This document shows, one piece after another, positions 25,632 to 34,918 of a stretch of 64,000 nucleotides of DNA; position 1 is the stretch's first letter, and the number at the start of each line of letters is the position of its first letter. The translations under genes were made by a program, and so were the position numbers. The notes under the pieces were generated by a model, which saw only the letters and a program-made list of their open reading frames with translations, was not told where the DNA came from and did no database searches. Source of the DNA: Streptomyces sp. yr375 (lineage in GTDB: Bacteria; Actinomycetota; Actinomycetes; Streptomycetales; Streptomycetaceae); assembly GCF_900110755.1 (NCBI RefSeq), contig NZ_FOFF01000002.1, positions 62,001 to 126,000 of the forward strand. Reading direction: 5' to 3'.

Positions 25632-28618
25632 GGCTGCACCGGCTCGACGTGACGGCCTTCGGCCCCTTCGGCGGCGCGCAGAGCGTCGACTTCGACGAGC
25701 TGTCCGCCGCCGGGCTCTTCCTGCTGCACGGGCCGACCGGTGCCGGCAAGACCTCGATCCTGGACGCCGTCTGCTACGCGCTGTACGGCTCCGTGCCCGG
25801 CGCCCGGCAGAGCGGCCAGGGCCTGACCCTGCGCAGCGACCACGCCGCGCCCGGCACCCGCACCGAGGTCACCCTCGAACTCACCGTCGCAGGCCGCCGG
25901 TTGGAGATCACCCGGCAGCCGCCCTGGCAGCGGCCCAAGAAGGGCAACAGGCCCGGCACCACGGTCGACAAGGCGCAGAGCTGGCTGCGCGAGTACGACG
26001 CGGTGGCCGCCGGCTGGCGGGATCTCAGCCGCTCCCACCAGGAGATCGGCGAGGAGATCACCCAACTGCTCGGCATGAGCCGCGAGCAGTTCTGCCAGGT
26101 CGTGCTGTTGCCCCAGGGCGACTTCGCGCGCTTCCTGCGCGCCGACGCCGAAGCGCGCGGCCGGCTGCTGGGCCGGCTGTTCGACACCCAGCGGTTCGCC
26201 GACGTCGAGAAGCGGCTCGCCGAGCGCCGCCGCACCACCGAGGCACGCGTGCGTGAGGGCGACGCGGCGCTGCTCGCCGACGCGCACCGGATGCAGCAGG
26301 TCGCCGGGGACGCCATGGCGCTGCCCGAGCTCGCCCCGGGCGAACCGGGCCTCGCCGAGGCGGTGCTGACCGCCGCCGCCGTCGCCCGCAGTACCGCCCG
26401 CGAGCTGCTGACGACCGCCCACTGCGGCCGCCGCGCCGCCGAGTCCGCCCAGGCCGCCGCCGAACGTGCTCTGGAAGATGTACGGGAACGGGCCCGGTTG
26501 CAGCGCCGGTTCACCGAGGCGCGGGAGCGGGCCGCACTGCTTCAGGAGCGGGCCGGCGCCCATCGGGAGGCGCAGGCGCGGATGGAGCGGGCGCGGAAGG
26601 CGGAGGCGGTGGCGCCGGCACTGGAGCTGCGCGAGGCCGCCGACGCCGAGCACTCCAGGGCGTCCGCCCGCGCGGCACACGCGCGTGCCCTGCTCCCGGA
26701 GCGGTTCGCGGACGCCGGGGCCGCCGGGCTCGCCGCCGCCGCCCGCAAGGCCGCCGAGGAGCTGGGCGGGCTGGAGTCGGCCCGCCGGGGCGAGCGGCGG
26801 CTCGCCGACCTCGTCGCCGAGCGGGCGGACCTGGACCGGCAGGAGCGGGACGACGAGGACGTCCTGACCGAGACCGAGACCTGGCTCGCGGGCTGGGACA
26901 CCGTCCGCGCGGGCCTCCACGCCCGCATCGAGTCCGCCCAGGAGGCCGCCACCCGCGCCGAACAGGCCGACGGCCGACGCGAACCCGCGCAACGCCGCCT
27001 GACGGCAGCCCGGCGGCGCGACGAGCTGGCCCGCGACCTCGCGGCGGCCCAGCGCACCGCCCTCACCTCCGCCGAGCAGGCACAGACGGCCCGCACCCAC
27101 TGGCTCGACCTCAAGGAACAGCGCCTGAACGGCATCGCAGCCGAACTGGCCGCCACCCTCGCCGCGGGTGAGCCCTGCGCCGTCTGCGGCGCCACCGAGC
27201 ACCCCGCGCCCGCCCGCAAGGTCGCCGGGCACGTCGACCGCGAGGCCGAGGAGCAGGCCCTCACCGCCTACCAGCGCGCCGAGGAACGCCACACCGGGGA
27301 CGAGCGCAAGCTCGGCCAGGTCCGGGAGACCCTTGCCGCCGCCACCGCCGAGGCGGGCGACACCCCCACCGAGCGGCTCGCCGCCGACGCCCAGGAGCTG
27401 GAGCAGGCCTACGCCCGGCACCGGCGGGACGCCTCCGCGCTGCACCCCGCGCGCGAGGAGCTGCGCCAGGCCGAGCAGGAGCACGAACGCCGTACGGCCG
27501 CGCAGCGCGAGACCGCGGTGCGGGCCGCTTCCCGGGTCGGCCACCGCGAGCGTTTGGAGCGCGAACGGACCGTACTGGAGGAGGAGTTGACGCAGGCCCG
27601 AGGGACGGCCGAGAGCGTCGCCGCGCGGGCCGCGCAACTGGAGCGGCAGGCGGCACGGCTCACCGACGCGGCCGACACCGCGCGCGCCGCAGAGGAGAGC
27701 GCCGAGCGCCTCAAAGCGGCCGACGGACGCCTCGACGAGGCCGCGTTCCGGGCCGGCTTCGACACCCCGAGGGCCGCCGCCGACGCCCTCCTCGACGACA
27801 CCGCCCACCGCGAACTGCAACGGCGGCTGGACGCCTGGCAGTCCGAGGAGGCCGCCGTACGGTCCGTCCTCGCCGAACCCGACACGGCCGCCTCCGCCCA
27901 GCAGCCGCCCGCCGACCTCACCGCCGCGGAACGGTGGGCGGCCGACGCGGCCGAACGCCTGCGCGCCGCCGCCTCCGCCCAGGACGCCGCCGCCCGCCGC
28001 TGCACGGAACTCGACCAGCTCTCCGCGCGCGCGGCCGATGGTGTACGACGGCTCGCCCCGCTGCGCGAGGAGTACGACCGGGTGGCCCGCCTGGCCGGTC
28101 TCACCGCGGGCACCTCCGCCGACAACGAGCGCAAGATGCGCCTGGAGGCGTACGTCCTGGCGGCCCGTCTCGAACAGGTGGCCGCCGCCGCGACCGTCCG
28201 GCTGCAACGGATGTCGTCCGGCCGCTACACCCTCGTCCACTCCGACGACCGGGCCGGTCGCGGGCGCAGCGGGCTCGGGCTGCACGTCGTCGACGCCTGG
28301 ACCGGGCGCGAGCGGGACACGGCCACGCTGTCCGGCGGCGAGACCTTCTTCGCCTCGCTCGCCCTCGCCCTCGGCCTCGCGGACGTCGTCACCGACGAGG
28401 CGGGCGGGGTCCGGCTCGACACCCTCTTCATCGACGAGGGGTTCGGCAGCCTCGACGACCAGACCCTCGACGAGGTCCTCGACGTCCTCGACTCCCTGCG
28501 GGAACGCGACCGCAGCGTCGGCATCGTCAGCCACGTCGCCGACCTGCGACGGCGCATCCACGCGCAGTTGGAGGTCGTGAAGGGCCGGTCGGGCTCGACC
28601 GTGCGCCAGCGGGCCTGA
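25628..28618 (+). CDS. sbcC: exonuclease SbcCD ATPase subunit (Rad50-like SMC)
   Basis: 996 residues, usual for actinobacterial SbcC. The N-terminus carries FGPFGGAQSVDFDELSAAGLFLLHG and Walker A GPTGAGKTS. Long Ala/Glu/Arg-rich coiled coils flank the zinc hook GEPCAVCG (C517, C520) at the midpoint. The C-terminus has the ABC signature LSGGETFF, Walker B LFIDEGFGSLD and the terminal VSHVADL histidine loop. The coil regions explain the unusual long shadow frames on both strands. It tethers DNA ends and drives SbcD by ATP hydrolysis. GTG 25628 is used rather than the upstream in-frame extension, which overlaps sbcD coding sequence. Confidence 0.96.
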   Translation: MRLHRLDVTAFGPFGGAQSVDFDELSAAGLFLLHGPTGAGKTSILDAVCYALYGSVPGARQSGQGLTLRSDHAAPGTRTEVTLELTVAGRRLEITRQPPWQRPKKGNRPGTTVDKAQSWLREYDAVAAGWRDLSRSHQEIGEEITQLLGMSREQFCQVVLLPQGDFARFLRADAEARGRLLGRLFDTQRFADVEKRLAERRRTTEARVREGDAALLADAHRMQQVAGDAMALPELAPGEPGLAEAVLTAAAVARSTARELLTTAHCGRRAAESAQAAAERALEDVRERARLQRRFTEARERAALLQERAGAHREAQARMERARKAEAVAPALELREAADAEHSRASARAAHARALLPERFADAGAAGLAAAARKAAEELGGLESARRGERRLADLVAERADLDRQERDDEDVLTETETWLAGWDTVRAGLHARIESAQEAATRAEQADGRREPAQRRLTAARRRDELARDLAAAQRTALTSAEQAQTARTHWLDLKEQRLNGIAAELAATLAAGEPCAVCGATEHPAPARKVAGHVDREAEEQALTAYQRAEERHTGDERKLGQVRETLAAATAEAGDTPTERLAADAQELEQAYARHRRDASALHPAREELRQAEQEHERRTAAQRETAVRAASRVGHRERLERERTVLEEELTQARGTAESVAARAAQLERQAARLTDAADTARAAEESAERLKAADGRLDEAAFRAGFDTPRAAADALLDDTAHRELQRRLDAWQSEEAAVRSVLAEPDTAASAQQPPADLTAAERWAADAAERLRAAASAQDAAARRCTELDQLSARAADGVRRLAPLREEYDRVARLAGLTAGTSADNERKMRLEAYVLAARLEQVAAAATVRLQRMSSGRYTLVHSDDRAGRGRSGLGLHVVDAWTGRERDTATLSGGETFFASLALALGLADVVTDEAGGVRLDTLFIDEGFGSLDDQTLDEVLDVLDSLRERDRSVGIVSHVADLRRRIHAQLEVVKGRSGSTVRQRA

Positions 28619-28633
28619 GAAGACCTGTCGGGC

Positions 28634-29080
28634 CTAGCGGCCCAGTGGGCGCCGGGGCAGGGGTGAGGAGTACACGACGCTCGTGGTGACCGAGCCCAGC
28701 GTGCCGATCTTGCCCGACACCTCCTCCAGATGGCGCATCGAACGGGCGGCGACCTTGATCACGAAGCAGTCGTCGCCCGTCACGTGGTGCGCCTCCAGGA
28801 TCTCGGGCGTGACGGCCACCAGGTCGTGGAACGGCTTGTAGTTGCCGTGGGGATAGCGCAGCCGCACGAACGCCAGGATCGGCAGCCCCAGCCGGTCGGG
28901 GTCCACCACGGCGGCGTACCCCTGGATGACGCCCGCCTCCTCCAGCCGGCGCACCCGCTCGGTCACGGCGCTCGCCGACATCGACACGGCCCGCGCCAGA
29001 TCGGCGAAGCTGGCCCGGCCCTCGCGCTGGAGGACCTCGAGGATGCGCCAGTCGGTGGCGTCCGGGGAATACACGGTCAT
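28634..29080 (-). CDS. Lrp/AsnC-family regulator (rhodanese-linked)
   Basis: 148 residues: an N-terminal winged helix (ATDWRILEVLQREGRASFADLARAVSMSASAVTERVRRLEEAGVIQGYAAVVDP) and a RAM ligand-binding domain (CFVIKVAARSMRHLEEVSGKIGTLGSVTTSVVYSS). It would bind an amino acid or related effector. ATG 29080 is the centre of a 12-bp palindrome (CGGTCATGACCG). It is divergent from the rhodanese gene 122 bp away, the probable target. A second Lrp of the same size class lies 2.4 kb downstream. Confidence 0.93.
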   Translation of the reverse strand: MTVYSPDATDWRILEVLQREGRASFADLARAVSMSASAVTERVRRLEEAGVIQGYAAVVDPDRLGLPILAFVRLRYPHGNYKPFHDLVAVTPEILEAHHVTGDDCFVIKVAARSMRHLEEVSGKIGTLGSVTTSVVYSSPLPRRPLGR

Positions 29081-29202
29081 GACCGAGGAATAGCAGGGGA
29101 ATCCCCGGCAGGGCAAGGTCCGGGCCGTGGAACGTCCCTTCAAGAAGATGATCAACGGCCGTAGATTTCCTGGTGTCGGACACCACCGGAGAAAGGCCCC
29201 CG

Positions 29203-29682
29203 ATGAACGCCACGACCAGCGTGAACCCCGTCCTGCGCGTCGCCCCCGCCGCCCCCGCCGAGGCCGCCGCCTACTTCCGCGCGAGCCTCGTCCTCCACGC
29301 CGACGTCTCCGACGTGGCCTCGGTGCTCGCCGCCGGCGGCGACCCGGGCTTCGTCGTCCTGGACTCCCGCTCCACCGCCTCCTGGGACCAGGGCCACATC
29401 CCCGGCGCCGTCCACCTGCCCACCGCGTTCATCGCCGAGCAGGCCGAGCAGTTCCTCGACAAGGACGTGCCGGTGGTGACGTACTGCTGGGGCCCCGGCT
29501 GCAACGGCGCTGCCCGCGCCGCCCTCGCGCTCGCCGAACTCGGCTACCGGGTCAAGGAGATGCTCGGCGGCTTCGAGTACTGGGTGCGCGAGGGCTTCGC
29601 GTTCGAGACCTGGGAGGGCGGCGAGCGGCGCGCCGCCGACCCGCTGACCGCGCCCGTGGACGCGGCCAACTGCGGCTGCTGA
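29203..29682 (+). CDS. rhodanese-like sulfurtransferase
   Basis: 159 residues: a short N-terminal extension then a single rhodanese domain (FVVLDSRSTASWDQGHIPGAVHLP, VVTYCWGPGCNGAARAALALAELGYRVKEMLGGFEYWVREG). The loop CWGPGCNG contains the catalytic cysteine after VVTY and a second cysteine five positions on. The protein ends in CGC. It should carry or transfer persulfide sulfur. ATG 29203 follows GGAGAAAGG. It is divergent from the Lrp regulator and is followed by a convergent peptidase-like gene. Confidence 0.92.
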   Translation: MNATTSVNPVLRVAPAAPAEAAAYFRASLVLHADVSDVASVLAAGGDPGFVVLDSRSTASWDQGHIPGAVHLPTAFIAEQAEQFLDKDVPVVTYCWGPGCNGAARAALALAELGYRVKEMLGGFEYWVREGFAFETWEGGERRAADPLTAPVDAANCGC

Positions 29683-29698
29683 CGCGCCGCCCGCGGGA

Positions 29699-31426
29699 TC
29701 AGAGCCGTGCCAGCTCGTCCACCAGGTCGTCCAGGCCCAGCGAACCCTGCGAAAGGGCCGCCATGTGCCAGGACTTGAGGTCGAAGGCGTCGCCGTGGCG
29801 CTCGCGGGCCTTCTCCCGGCCCAGCAGCCAGGCCCGTTCGCCGAGCTTGTAGCCGATCGCCTGGCCGGGAATGCTCAGGTAACGGGTCAGCTCGCTCTCG
29901 ACGTAGTCCGCCGGGCGGCTGCTGTGCGCGCCGAAGAACTCCTGGGCCAGCTCCGGGGTCCAGCGCTCGCCCGGGTGGAACGGGGAGTGCGCCGGGATCT
30001 CCAGCTCCACGTGCATGCCGATGTCGACGATGACCCGGACCGCCCGCATCATCTGCGCGTCCAGGTAGCCGAGCCGCTGCTCCGCGTCCGTGAGGAAGCC
30101 GAGCTCGTCCATCAGCCGCTCCGCGTACAGCGCCCAGCCCTCGACGTTGGCGCTGACCGTGCCGACGGAGGCCTGGTAGCGGGAGAGGCTCGCCGCGACG
30201 TGCGCCCACTGCGCGAGCTGGAGGTGATGGCCGGGCACACCCTCGTGGTACCAGGTGGAGACCAGGTCGTAGACCGGGAAGCGGGTCTGCCCCATCGTCG
30301 GCAGCCAGGTGCGGCCCGGCCGCGAGAAGTCCTCCGACGGGGCCGTGTAGTACGGGGCGGCGGCGCTGCCGGGCGGGGCGATCCGCGACTCCACCTTCCG
30401 TACCCGCTCGGCGAGTTCGAAGTGGGTGCCGTCGAGCGCGTCGATCGCCTGGTCCATCAGGCCCTGGAGCCAGTCGCGGATCTCGTCGACGCCGTCGATG
30501 TGCCGGCCGTGCTCGTCGAGGTGGGCCAGCGCCACCCAGGGGGTGTCCGCGCCCGGCAGGATCTTCTCGGCCTCCTCCGTCATCTCGGCGAGCAGCCGGT
30601 GGTACTCCGCCCAGCCGTACGCGTACGCCTCGTCGAGGTCGAGATCGGTGCCGTTGTAGTAGCGCGTCCAGCGGGCGTACCGCTCCCGGCCGACCGTGTC
30701 CGGTGCGCCCTCGGCCGTCGGCGCGTACACGTCGCGCATCCAGTCCCGCAGCTCCACGACCGCCGCGGTCGCCGCGCGGGCCGCCGCGTCCAGCTCGGCG
30801 CGCAGTGACTCGGGCAGGGCCTCGGACAGCTCGGCGGGCAGCGACTCGGTTCCGGTGGCCACGAAGTCCTCGAACCAGCCGCGGCCCGTGCCGTCCGGGT
30901 CCGACCACTCGGTGAGCTGGGCGACGAACGTGGCGGTCGGGCGCGGCCCGGCGTACAGCTTGCGCTCCAGGCCCAGCGTGAGGGACTCCCGGTAGCCCGC
31001 GAGGGCCGCGGGCACCGCGCGCAGCCGCGCGGCGACCGCCGTCCAGTCCTCGGCGGTCCGCGTGGGCGTCAGGGTGAACGCCTCGCGGATGTGGTGCGCG
31101 GCCGTGCCCATGTTGCCGACCGAGCGCAGACCCTCGTCGGCCTCGTGCACGGCGAGTTCAGCGGTCAGGCGCTCGCGCAGCAGGCGTGCGCACCGGCGCT
31201 CGATGTCACTGTCCGCGCCGGTCCTTCGCTCCGCCTCGTCGAGCTTGGCCAGGGTGTCCCGCGCGAGCCGCGCGAGCGCCTCCTGTCCCTTGGGCGAGAG
31301 GTCGGGCAGACGGCTCGAACTCTCCCGCACACCGAGGTAGGTGCCGGTCAGCGGGTCGAGGGCGATGAGATCGTCGACGTACGCGTCGGCGACCTCGCGG
31401 GGCAGCGGGCTGTTGGTCTGTGACAT
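29699..31426 (-). CDS. DUF885-family metallopeptidase-like protein
   Basis: 575 residues, full length for the family. The zinc-binding helix is STWYHEGVPGHHLQLAQ (HExxxHH type), with downstream NVEGWALYAERLMDELGFL carrying the third ligand region. No signal peptide is visible, so the protein is cytoplasmic. DUF885 proteins resemble M32/M3-like zinc peptidases and some act on short peptides; the substrate is unknown. ATG 31426 is chosen over the in-frame ATG 31435 because of the upstream GGATGGGG. It lies between two Lrp regulators. Confidence 0.9.
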   Translation of the reverse strand: MSQTNSPLPREVADAYVDDLIALDPLTGTYLGVRESSSRLPDLSPKGQEALARLARDTLAKLDEAERRTGADSDIERRCARLLRERLTAELAVHEADEGLRSVGNMGTAAHHIREAFTLTPTRTAEDWTAVAARLRAVPAALAGYRESLTLGLERKLYAGPRPTATFVAQLTEWSDPDGTGRGWFEDFVATGTESLPAELSEALPESLRAELDAAARAATAAVVELRDWMRDVYAPTAEGAPDTVGRERYARWTRYYNGTDLDLDEAYAYGWAEYHRLLAEMTEEAEKILPGADTPWVALAHLDEHGRHIDGVDEIRDWLQGLMDQAIDALDGTHFELAERVRKVESRIAPPGSAAAPYYTAPSEDFSRPGRTWLPTMGQTRFPVYDLVSTWYHEGVPGHHLQLAQWAHVAASLSRYQASVGTVSANVEGWALYAERLMDELGFLTDAEQRLGYLDAQMMRAVRVIVDIGMHVELEIPAHSPFHPGERWTPELAQEFFGAHSSRPADYVESELTRYLSIPGQAIGYKLGERAWLLGREKARERHGDAFDLKSWHMAALSQGSLGLDDLVDELARL

Positions 31427-31459
31427 GCGCCCCATCCTCGTACGCCGCGCCGCCGCACG

Positions 31460-31951
31460 TCACGAGGGTTGTCCCGAAACCGCCGTCGGCAGCAGCGGTC
31501 CGCACTCCCACTGCTGGAAGATCAGCCGCGTCTCGACGCGGGCCACCTCCCGATGCGCCGTGAACTCGTCGAGCACCAGCCGTTGCAGATCCGCCATGTC
31601 CGCGACGGCGACATGGACGAGATAGTCGTCGGGCCCGGTGAGGTGAAAGACCGTCAGCGCCTCCGGCAGCGCCCGTATCCGTTCCACGAACGGCCCCACC
31701 AACTCCCGCCGATGCGGCCTGACCTGCACGGACAGCAGCGCCTGCAAGCCCCGCCCCAGCTTGGCCGGATCGAGCCGCAGCCGCTGCCCGAGGATCACGC
31801 CCGAGCGGCGCAGCCGCGTCACCCGGTCCAGGCACGTCGACGGCGCGACGCCGATCTGCGCCGCGAGGTCCCGGTAGGTGGTCCGGGCGTCGTTCTGCAG
31901 CAGCCGCAGCAACTGGAGATCGACCGCGTCCAGTACGACTGATTCGGCCAT
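31460..31951 (-). CDS. Lrp/AsnC-family regulator (PLP-lyase-linked)
   Basis: 163 residues with the usual two parts: a helix-turn-helix (LDAVDLQLLRLLQNDARTTYRDLAAQIGVAPSTCLDRVTRLRRSGVILGQ) and a RAM domain (LTVFHLTGPDDYLVHVAVADMADLQRLVLDEF). ATG 31951 begins the gene. An inverted repeat CGAAC/GTTCG begins 5 bp upstream of it, and the divergent PLP enzyme starts about 60 bp away, so it almost certainly controls that enzyme, probably in response to a sulfur amino acid (inference). Confidence 0.93.
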   Translation of the reverse strand: MAESVVLDAVDLQLLRLLQNDARTTYRDLAAQIGVAPSTCLDRVTRLRRSGVILGQRLRLDPAKLGRGLQALLSVQVRPHRRELVGPFVERIRALPEALTVFHLTGPDDYLVHVAVADMADLQRLVLDEFTAHREVARVETRLIFQQWECGPLLPTAVSGQPS

Positions 31952-31955
31952 ACGC

Positions 31956-31975
31956 CGAACGTAACACGGTGTTCG
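31956..31975. promoter_or_regulatory. inverted repeat between Lrp and PLP-lyase genes
   Basis: CGAAC (31956-31960) and GTTCG (31971-31975) form an inverted repeat 15 bp centre to centre, followed by a second GTTCGA at about 31989-31994. Spacing and position over the divergent promoters fit an Lrp binding site. Confidence 0.5.
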
Positions 31976-32011
31976 AATAATCTGAGCCGTTCGATGTTCA
32001 CCCTGCGGTCC

Positions 32012-33196
32012 ATGGACTCAACCGCTGCGAGCACACACGCGTACGACGATGTACGTACCTCCGGAGCGCCCCGCGCACTGGCCACCGAGGCCGTGCACGC
32101 CGGCCGGGACGACCTGGCCCGGCAGGGCCTGCACGCCCCGCCGATCGACCTGTCGACCACCTACCCCTCGTACGACAGCCGCGCCGAGGCCGCCCGCATC
32201 GACGCCTTCGCCGCGACCGGCGCGGAGCCGGACGGCCCGCCCGTCTACGGCCGGCTGGGCAACCCGACGGTCGCCCGCTTCGAGACGGCCCTCGCCCGCC
32301 TGGAGGGCACCGAGAGCGCCGTCGCCTTCGCCAGCGGCATGGCGGCGCTGAGCGCGGTGCTGCTCGCCCGCGCCTCGATCGGACTGCGGCACGTCGTCGC
32401 CGTACGCCCCCTCTACGGCTGTAGCGACCATCTGCTGACGGCCGGGCTGCTCGGCTCGGAGGTCACCTGGACCGACCCGGCAGGCATCGCCGACGCGCTG
32501 CGCCCCGACACCGGGCTGGTGATGGTCGAGTCGCCGGCCAACCCCACCCTCGCCGAGGTCGACCTGCGGGCCGTCGCCCATGCCTGCGGCTCGGTGCCGC
32601 TGCTCGCCGACAACACCTTCGCCACGCCCGTGCTCCAGCGCCCCGCCGAGCAGGGCGCGCGGCTCGTCCTGCACAGCGCCACCAAGTACCTGGGCGGGCA
32701 CGGGGACGTTCTGGCGGGCGTGGTCGGCTGCGACGAGGAGTTCGCCGGGCGGCTGCGGCAGATACGGTTCGCCACCGGCGGCGTACTGCATCCGCTGGCC
32801 GGCTATCTGCTGCTGCGCGGCCTGTCGACGCTTCCGGTGCGGGTACGGGCCGCCTCGACGACCGCCGCCGAACTCGCCAGGCGACTGGCCGCCGACCCGC
32901 GCGTCACCCGCGTCCACTACCCGCGCATCGGCGGCGCGATGATCGCCTTCGAGGTGGCCGGCGACCCGCACGAGGTGATCGCGGGCGTCCGCCTGATCAC
33001 CCCGGCGGTGAGCCTCGGCAGCGTCGACACGCTCATCCAGCACCCGGCGTCCATCAGTCACCGCATCGTGGACGAGCGGGAGCGCAGGGGCGCGGGCGTG
33101 AGCGACCGGCTGCTGCGCCTGTCGGTGGGGCTGGAGGACGTCGAGGATCTGTGGGGGGATCTGGCGGGGGCGTTGGGGGCGTCCGTCAGCGTGTGA
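32012..33196 (+). CDS. PLP-dependent Cys/Met-metabolism enzyme (gamma-lyase/synthase type)
   Basis: About 394 residues of the trans-sulfuration family. Features are [107 protein letters not shown] with the PLP lysine, and a C-terminal [17 protein letters not shown]. The last motif binds substrate carboxylate in cystathionine/methionine gamma-lyases. Whether it is a methionine or cystathionine gamma-lyase or a synthase cannot be decided by eye. ATG 32012 or ATG 31994 may be used. Probable control is by the divergent Lrp. A strong terminator follows. Confidence 0.9.
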   Translation: MDSTAASTHAYDDVRTSGAPRALATEAVHAGRDDLARQGLHAPPIDLSTTYPSYDSRAEAARIDAFAATGAEPDGPPVYGRLGNPTVARFETALARLEGTESAVAFASGMAALSAVLLARASIGLRHVVAVRPLYGCSDHLLTAGLLGSEVTWTDPAGIADALRPDTGLVMVESPANPTLAEVDLRAVAHACGSVPLLADNTFATPVLQRPAEQGARLVLHSATKYLGGHGDVLAGVVGCDEEFAGRLRQIRFATGGVLHPLAGYLLLRGLSTLPVRVRAASTTAAELARRLAADPRVTRVHYPRIGGAMIAFEVAGDPHEVIAGVRLITPAVSLGSVDTLIQHPASISHRIVDERERRGAGVSDRLLRLSVGLEDVEDLWGDLAGALGASVSV

Positions 33197-33205
33197 GGCG
33201 TAAAG

Positions 33206-33237
33206 GAAGGGCCCGACGGTTGGCCGCCGGGCCCTTC
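33206..33237. terminator. bidirectional transcription terminator
   Basis: GAAGGGCCCG (33206-33215) pairs with CGGGCCCTTC (33228-33237), with CGG/CCG extending the stem inward round a small loop. It lies between two convergent genes (PLP enzyme and the ACT-GNAT protein) and can stop both. Confidence 0.85.
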
Positions 33238-33271
33238 ACGCGTTCTGCATGCGTTCCGCATCCGTTGTGCG

Positions 33272-34708
33272 TCAGTCGCGCGTGACGCGCTCCACGTACC
33301 GCTGGGACGGCTCGCGCGTCGCGCTCTTCTCCAGGCGGGCGGTGATCACGAGCGTCCCCTCCTCGATCTGGTAGTCGAGGGGCAGGCCGAGGCCGCGCAT
33401 GGCGGCGACCATGCCGGTGTTGGAGGACTGCGTCACGGCGTACACGCTGTCGCAGCCCGCGTCGACGGCCATCGCGACCAGCCGGCCGAGGAGTTCGGTG
33501 CCGACGCCGCGGCGCTGCCACTGGTCCTCGATCAGCAGCGCGACCTCCGTCTCGTCGCCGTCCCACAGCAGGTGGCCGAGGCCGACGACGCGGCCGGACG
33601 GCGTCTGCACGGCCAGGGTGCGGCCGAAGCGGGGGCTGAGCAGGTGGCCGAGGTAGCGGTCGGCGTCGGCGACGGGCCCGTGGTAGCGGATCCCGAGCGT
33701 GCGCGCCGAGCACCGCTCGTGCATCGCCTTCGCCGCCTCCAGGTCACCGGTGTCGGCCCGGCGCACGGTGATGTCGTCGCCCTCGGGCAGCGTCAGCACG
33801 TCCTGGCCGCGCGGCACCCGCGGCCCGAGCCGGGCGTCGAGCTCCACCAGGGCACGCGCGCGTGCGAACTCGGTCGGGGTGAACGGCAGATACGGCCGCT
33901 CCACCGTGATCACTCCGCCCGCCACGGCCCGCAGCCGCAGCACGGTGTCCTCCAGCACGCCCTCCACGGGCACGCCCTCCGGCCCCCGGCCGCTGCCGCC
34001 GGCCGTGGCGGGCAGCGAGCGGATCGTGCACCGGCCGAGCAACTGCCGCAGTGCGAGGGGGAGTTCAGCCGCGTCGAGGGCGGTGCGGGTGGCCAGGCCC
34101 AGGACCCGGGTCGGCGCGTCCACCAGATCGTGGGCGTCGGCCCGCTCGATCCAGGTGCCCGAGCCGCCCGCCAGCGCGAGGGCACGGGTGATCTCGGCCG
34201 CCGCGAGGGATCCGGGGGCGCGCAGCAGGAACTCGTCCACCGTGTCCTCGCCCAGCGGGTGCGTCTGGAGGCTCAGGATGTCCACCCGGTGGCCGGCGAG
34301 CGCCACGCACAGCGCGGCCAGCGACCCCGGGGCGTCCTTCACCGTCGTCCGCATCCGCCACAGGGTGGACTCCTCGGCGACCTCGGAGGGGAACTCGGAC
34401 GGCCCGGCCTGCGACTCCTCGGAGCGCGGCCGGGCGTCCGTATCGGTATCGGTGTCGGTGTCGCCGGTCGGCGGCGCGTGACCGTGGCGGCGTGCCCACC
34501 ATGTGTGGAACCCGGCCGTGGCGACGAGTACGGCGGCGGAGACGCTCAGCAGCGCGGGACCGCCGGGGCCGTGCCCCACGAGGTTCGCCACGCCGTCGGC
34601 CACCGTGACGGCCGTGAAGAGCGCGGCGAGTTCCACCACGTCCCGCCGCCAGTGGTGCACAGGGCGCCCGCGCTTCGCGCGCATCACATCAGACGTGTCT
34701 CGAGTCAT
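33272..34708 (-). CDS. membrane-anchored ACT-domain/GNAT acetyltransferase fusion
   Basis: 478 residues. Residues about 20-75 hold one or two hydrophobic helices (ELAALFTAVTVADGVANLV, ALLSVSAAVLVATAGFHTWW). An Asp-Thr repeat (DTDTDTDTD) and an acidic linker lead to an ACT-like domain at about 118-200 (RMRTTVKDAPGSLAALCVALAGHRVDILSLQTHPLGEDTVDEFLL). A middle alpha/beta segment follows. The C-terminal 160 residues are a GNAT acetyltransferase with the acetyl-CoA loop EDQWQRRGVGTELLGRLVAMA. ACT-controlled acetylation of proteins or amino acids is plausible; such ACT-GNATs occur in actinobacteria. ATG 34708 is the start. Confidence 0.85.
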   Translation of the reverse strand: MTRDTSDVMRAKRGRPVHHWRRDVVELAALFTAVTVADGVANLVGHGPGGPALLSVSAAVLVATAGFHTWWARRHGHAPPTGDTDTDTDTDARPRSEESQAGPSEFPSEVAEESTLWRMRTTVKDAPGSLAALCVALAGHRVDILSLQTHPLGEDTVDEFLLRAPGSLAAAEITRALALAGGSGTWIERADAHDLVDAPTRVLGLATRTALDAAELPLALRQLLGRCTIRSLPATAGGSGRGPEGVPVEGVLEDTVLRLRAVAGGVITVERPYLPFTPTEFARARALVELDARLGPRVPRGQDVLTLPEGDDITVRRADTGDLEAAKAMHERCSARTLGIRYHGPVADADRYLGHLLSPRFGRTLAVQTPSGRVVGLGHLLWDGDETEVALLIEDQWQRRGVGTELLGRLVAMAVDAGCDSVYAVTQSSNTGMVAAMRGLGLPLDYQIEEGTLVITARLEKSATREPSQRYVERVTRD

Positions 34709-34918
34709 ACGGCCACTGTGAAGGAACGGTGTTGCGTGATCACGAACGCACTGTGACCGACGGGTAAAGGTTCCTAATGCCCGTTTTGTTAATTCTTGTA
34801 CGACCACACGGTGCGCAGGGCTGTCACGACCGCACCGCGCACCGGGGGATGACGCCGGTACGCGGCACGTATGTCGAGGGTACGGGACGCCGGACGGCCG
34901 TCTGGATCCGCCGGCCGG

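Noticed and set aside
25148..28561. A 1137-codon minus-strand frame over sbcC.
   Set aside because: It mirrors the coiled-coil gene, giving Gly/Leu-rich low complexity; sbcC has every expected motif.
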